From: Magicicada septendecula
Lineage: Eukaryota; Arthropoda; Insecta; Hemiptera; Cicadidae
NCBI GenBank assembly: GCA_034769895.1
Contig: CM068367.1
Coordinates: forward strand, 311,311,486 to 311,375,485
DNA: 64,000 nt
Direction of reading: 5' to 3'
Below, piece by piece: positions 59,322 through 64,000 of the stretch. The notes below the pieces were generated by a model. That model did not search any database. It had not been told where the DNA came from and worked only from the letters and a program-made list of their open reading frames with translations. The position numbers and the translations under genes were made by a program. Within the stretch, counting starts at the first letter, position 1. Every line of letters starts with the position of its first letter.

Positions 59322-60684
59322 TGTAACGCAAAAATTGAGCTATCGCAAATTTTACGAAATTAAACTATGCTGAACACAAAAATGTATATGTTTTAGAAAG
59401 CAGGGAGGTAGTGAAACGCCTGTACCGTTAGGCGGTGTTACATGAAAGAAATTAACTTGTAAAAAGCTGTAGAGTATAGCGGTAGGTTAGCAACGCCGGC
59501 CTTGGGGCTGACGTCTATAAGGAAGGTAATATTAGGCTAAGTCACGTTTTGGGACATAACTATCGTAAAATGTATTATTCGCTAGGATATTAGGGGTGTT
59601 TGCCAATGTTGTAAACTTTAAGTGCATGTAACAATAGATACAGTTATGTTTGAGAGAGCTATGTAAGAGTGAGATAGATAGTGACGCTAGTTTTAAGCAC
59701 GTGAGATGCGAAAAACGTTCGGCAAATCAGAGGAAGCATCATGTGTTGCGCGGGAGGTTTTTGCTAAGGAGATTGGGCGATTTTGTATTTAGCGCTAGTC
59801 TAAACCTATGTAATTGTTTTCTATCGAGACTTGGTAAGGGAAATTCAAAGCCTAGTATAAAAATATGAATTTGGAGAGAAATCAGGCAGTCTTCTTTTAT
59901 ATCGGTGAAACTACACTGAAGAGACTCGCGTGCGCTGTTTTGCATTAACTATATAGATATAAACTTTATTAGTAATTTAAAGAATAAAGTAAATTCACAG
60001 CAGTAAACAGAAGTAAAGGGAACGCGATAATTGCTAACGCTAAATTTATTAAGTTTAATATACAGTAATAAGTTAATGAGTGAATGTTCGGAGTACTAAC
60101 GAACAACGAGAAGTAAATACTACATATAAATGTTCATCAATTCGATATGTTGTGGTGAAATCACTGAAGAAAGTGAATTAGTTCGGATTAAATTCACGAC
60201 GGTATGAGATAATCGAGAAGCACGCGACACGAACTGTGTTAGATGCACTTAATGTAAATTCAAGAATACGTTGTAAACCAGAGTGTATAATTATACGACA
60301 TAATTGTGTGTATCACCAATATGTCAAGTGTAGTGTACATCTGTGATAAAGTGAATTAGTGCATTCATAACCAGGATTAACACGCAACAAACAGCTGCTG
60401 ACGACTCACCGGCATGCAACACCTTAAGGACTACGCACATCGGAAGGATTCTCCACGCAAGTAACAAATAAATGAAGATTTGATTCAATGTTGTTTTATA
60501 AATATATATATTTTTAATCAAATATAGTGACTCAATTTGTCTAAAAAGAACTCATTGCCACGAAATAATATTCAAATTGTAAGGCAAAACTATTCAAGTC
60601 ATGTTAAAGAAATTTGTAGTATATAAATGCAAATGAATCATTAAAAGTTGATTGATATATTTTAATTTGTGTTTATTATTACTG
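59322..60684 (+). repeat. Right LTR of the rearranged gypsy element
   Basis: Starts TGTAACGCAAAAATTG. It is shared with the left LTR up to about 60432. The next 250 bp have no partner in the window because the left copy is broken there. The end near 60684 is set by the primer-site-like TGGCGCCCTGAGG at 60685. Confidence 0.65.
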
Positions 60685-62100
60685 GCGCCCTGAGGTACAG
60701 TAAAGAGTCGGTACACTGGAGTAAGTGTTATAATCTATTGAGTAGAAATATTAATATTATCAATGATTAAAGTAGTTTGTAAACCTTACTTCTTACATGC
60801 TCATAGGCCAACATAATATGCAAATCAACAATTTAACTCTTTTGTTAAGGCCTATCAAGTAGTGTATTACAACCACAAGTATTAACAAATGTTTTAGGAT
60901 AAATAGTACTTGTTACTTTAGAAAAATTATGTTTTATATTGTATTTTGCGTATTTACATCTATATCTGAATCAGAATCAGAATTCTATCTGCATCTGAAT
61001 ATCAGTTACCCTTATACCATTTTTAAAGTAAAGTATTTATCCCACAGGATGAATGAAAGTAGAAATTGTTTGTAACAAAAATAATGATTATGTTATTGTT
61101 TGTTTCTATTCAAATTTGCAGACAATTTGTACATGTATTAAATATGTTGAATTGTCCCTCAAATTTGAAGCTGTCAATTTAGCATCCAGCTACTGATACA
61201 AGACAAACAATTCACAAGGTCAAGAGAGTCACAACAATTTGAATGATGGGAAAGAGACAGAGGACTGAAGTGTTATAAATGTGCAAAACGTGGCCATCTA
61301 CATGCAGATTGTTGGGAGAATAAAATACACAAAGAAGGAGTGAACACACCAATAAGTGGACTAAAGCTTCAGAACAGGTTACTTCTCCATGCTTCATGAG
61401 ATCAGTAGAAACTTGATTGTTAATGGCTTTGTTGAAGGTACACCAGCCTCATTTACAATTGACATGGGCACTACAGTGTCACTGTGTGCCCTGATATAGT
61501 CAGCTGCCTCCAGCCTCAATTGAGCTCTTTTACTTTACAGACTGTAACTGGAAGCCAAGTTAAAGTATTAGGAAGAGTTGACATATGCTTACACCTGGGT
61601 CTCCTTGAGTTTAGCGACCAAATCTTGTTGTATACATTGTGAATAAGGTGATTCTTGGGACAAATATTATGAATACCAAGTGGGTTTGTAGTGGGGTTGG
61701 CAAAGTGAAGATAACGTTTTGCATGGCTGAGGTGATAGTGTCAGCCGATCATTCGATCAAACAAGTGAAGGTGGCTGAAGTAGGAGTCAACAGGTACAGA
61801 TAATAGAAACTCTTAGTGTTGAAGTGGACATAGGAGAAGAACAGAACAACAAAGTGCTAAACTGTGTGACAACAGGAGATGTAATAAAAAAAACAACTTT
61901 AGTCATGGCATAAAGGCTAGAGCTTGTTCCTGAGTTAAAGGAAGCTGCAGAATAGAAAGAATTGACTGCAAGTAAACAGGATGTGGGGCAAGAAGAAAAG
62001 GCATATTGCGTACAAGGGACAGAAGAGGTTGGAAATGGGAAGACAGCTGTTTTGGGACCAGATCCATGTGACCATCAACAATATGAACAACAATTACTCT
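60685..62100 (+). pseudogene. gag-pol: Gag zinc knuckle and protease remnants
   Basis: TGGCGCCCTGAGG at 60685 looks like a tRNA-Lys-type primer site. A CCHC zinc knuckle, CYKCAKRGHLHADC, lies at 61271-61312 (C-x2-C-x4-H-x4-C). In another frame, at about 61406-61620, a protease-like segment reads LIVNGFVEGTPASFTIDMGT, then VTGSQVKVLGRVDICL. The usual D-T/S-G is D-M-G (Asp at 61461), so the protease would be dead. Several stops and shifts. The capsid part of gag is not recognised in the 600 bp before the knuckle. It is either the 5' part of a second gypsy copy sharing the right LTR, or an unrelated older fragment. Confidence 0.6.
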
Positions 62101-63092
62101 AATTCATTCTGTTATTTACAAACAAGTCATTAAAACTTTTATATTTTAATTTAGGCTTGTAAAATCAAAACTGTGTGGTGGACTGTAAATTTAAAGAAAA
62201 AAATAGACTGAGCAGTAATGCTGATACCAATACATATGAATAACAATATAAGTTAAAGTGTTAATAAACACAAAACTGTAACATATTTTCCTAGTGTTTC
62301 ATAGCCAGAGCTTAGTCCACATTTTATGGTTTTCTGGGTGATAATACTGTAGTCTGCTGTTGTATGTTTCTTTTCTAGGTTTTAAGAATGTAGTCCATTG
62401 GTTGGATATTTCTTCAGCTAGACGTTACAGCTACATCTGCAATTGTTTTTGTATTTTTGTAGTAATAGACTCACTGGATTATTACCCAACTCACACTGTA
62501 CAGTGCTTATAAGTAGCCAGTTAGACTAAGATAGATCCCTGGCAATCACAATATGTATAGCTGAGATGTCTAGACGATTTTTGTAAATGATAATTTTTTT
62601 GTAAAAAACATGGTTTGTTTTTGAAAACAAAGTACATGTGATATTGTAAAACTTAAGGAACAAATAATAACCAATCATAATACTAAAATAAACTATATAT
62701 GGTAAAAATCACAATGTTTAAAAAAATTGTGTGTATTTATAAATGTATAACGATAATATTCACTACAAGCTTGTTAGGAGCTTCTGGCATAAGCTACTGT
62801 TCATGACATCCAGTTGTTATGACTGATATTGTGGTTTCTTCAACATTCTTGTACACTATTTCAACTGTATTCAGAACTGCTTTCAATAATCTTTACAAAC
62901 AATAAAATTATTAATTGACAAACATGCTATACATACAGGTCTGGCTAAGTTAGTGATATGATAACAAGATTTGAAGTGTCAGTATACTTCACAGTATTGT
63001 GACATCATGCATACAATATCCAGTATGGTATAACATCTTCACACCAGTTTTTCTCATTTCATTTATTGTGTGAACATAATAGTCTTACAAAC
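62101..63092. other. Intron sequence of the host gene
   Basis: AT-rich; no ORF, exon or repeat terminus recognised. Confidence 0.5.
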
Positions 63093-63233
63093 CTGAATGA
63101 CAAAGGTTCTAAAGAGATTATCTTCTCTTGAATATACTGGAGTTCATATTTCACTTTTTCAGTGTACTGCTTCCTTGCTTTAGCTTTTTGATCATGATAA
63201 GACCTTTTAGCATCTAATCCCACCAAGCAGTTT
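63093..63233 (-). CDS. Host gene, internal exon
   Basis: Minus-strand exon ending at donor TTCAG|GTTTGTAAG (63093). It has two possible acceptors, TTTCTAG (start 63237) and TTTCTAGTGAG (start 63233); the second fits the phase of the upstream candidate exon. The coded peptide starts NCLVGLDAKRSYHDQKAKAR, is strongly helical and charged, and ends EPLSF, with two bases left over that the 52-kb exon completes as Arg. Probably a coiled-coil or helical-repeat part of a larger protein. Family not recognised. Confidence 0.7.
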
Positions 63234-63891
63234 CTCACTAGAAACAAACAAAATGTACTCTTTATATCACCCAATAGCCTAACTGAAGATGTATGGGACC
63301 CCACCCCAACAAAAATCATAAAAAAGATTCCGTTCTCTCTTTATACCCCAACAGGCATAAGGAAATGAAAAATTATACAAAAGATTTTTAACATGCATGA
63401 TCTATATTATATATGCATGTGTATATAGTTCAACAGTCAACATTTTATTTAAAAAAAATAATTTTAAACAAATTATAAGAGCATACAAAAATTAGCATAT
63501 TATCTCCTTAATGAAATTAATATATGCATACACACATAATTTTGAAGCATTAACCTGTAAGTATAGAAATCCTGTACTGTGAAACGTTCTTTGAAATGAT
63601 AATAAAAAATTGAAAAATCAAGTTATTTTTCATACTTCAAAACTGTCATTATACTTTAAGTGGGGACCCTGCATTACTGAACCTGCAGGCCTGTTAATAT
63701 GCCACAAACACCACTTTCCCATTTACAACAAAATATTACTTTACTATTAACATAGCAATATCACTACTAAATGATTTTCCTTAGTAGCTGATTGTCAAAA
63801 CTGTTGTTATTTACTTCTCTCAACACATAATGAAGATAACAGAGGATGTCTTGATTAGTCTTCTCAAGTTATTAAACCAAAATGATCTTAC

Positions 63892-63930
63892 CTAACATCA
63901 AACTGAAAAATATTAGGAAAATGACTGCCA
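63892..63930 (-). CDS. Host gene, candidate small upstream exon
   Basis: 39 bp between acceptor TTATTCCTCCCTGTAG (before 63930) and the strong donor TTAG|GTAAGAT (after 63892). One frame reads GSHFPNIFQFDV with two bases left over, which fits the exon start at 63233 (Arg). Very short, so the support is the paired splice sites and phase only. Confidence 0.45.
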
Positions 63931-64000
63931 CTACAGGGAGGAATAATGAAAACACACAATACTACAATAGCAAAATATTTGTTAAAATTTGTAAATCTTG

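Larger units (their letters stand above)
55032..60684 (+). mobile_element. Rearranged Ty3/gypsy element (Osvaldo-like layout)
   Basis: A left LTR (55032-55053 continuing 56175-57255) and a right LTR (59322 on) start TGTAACGCAAAAATTGA and share the text up to CCTTAAGGACTA. The left LTR runs directly into RNase H sequence, so the primer site, gag, protease and RT are deleted. RNase H and integrase remnants follow (57260-58705). TGGGGGGACAA precedes the right LTR as polypurine tract. The left LTR holds a nested solo LTR. The right LTR probably ends at about 60684, followed by TGGCGCCCTGAGG. Confidence 0.75.

Overview
Eukaryotic nuclear DNA, most likely from an insect or other arthropod with a large, transposon-rich genome. 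The evidence is AT-rich intron-like sequence, long dinucleotide microsatellites, mariner, Tigger/pogo, hAT and Helitron DNA transposons, and many Ty3/gypsy-type LTR elements. There are no bacterial operons, CRISPR arrays or recognisable RNA genes.

Host gene. One gene on the minus strand can be pieced together from six exons at 63892-63930, 63093-63233, 52147-52441, 43200-43336, 18207-18439 and 17740-17783 (terminal, with a stop). A poly(A) signal lies at 17598-17603. The splice phases agree across every junction. The 5' part lies beyond the right edge. The protein is not identified with confidence. Its introns hold most of the mobile elements, and 1-17597 is downstream of the gene.

Layout. 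1-3226: 3' end of a Ty3/gypsy element (RNase H, integrase, 3' LTR). 3227-13844: an LTR element whose only recognised gene is a Gag with a PAM2-like motif; its right LTR is split by a 2.9-kb insertion carrying a tandem repeat and a Helitron. 13845-17597: intergenic. 18804-31448: a decayed minus-strand gypsy element with a coiled-coil Gag. A pol-less LTR element ('A', 25038-31085) is inserted in its 5' LTR. 33282-40762: a second, very young pol-less LTR element ('B'). 45377-51554: a hAT element containing a hAT fossil, a Tigger element and two solo LTRs of one family, one of them inside the Tigger transposase. 52799-54124: a mariner. 54615-54736: a large palindrome. 55032-about 62100: a rearranged gypsy element with a solo LTR nested in its left LTR, RNase H/integrase, a right LTR, then a possible primer-binding site and Gag zinc-knuckle/protease remnants.

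Most interesting system. Elements A and B have unrelated LTRs, 4-bp target duplications and no reverse transcriptase or integrase. They nevertheless encode related proteins (N-terminal coiled coil plus a conserved Cys/Asp/Tyr-rich C-terminal domain). They also share non-coding blocks, including a strong hairpin just before the polypurine tract. They look like a family of non-autonomous LTR elements that carries its own conserved protein and cis-acting RNA structure. Element B has an intact ORF and almost identical LTRs, so it moved recently.
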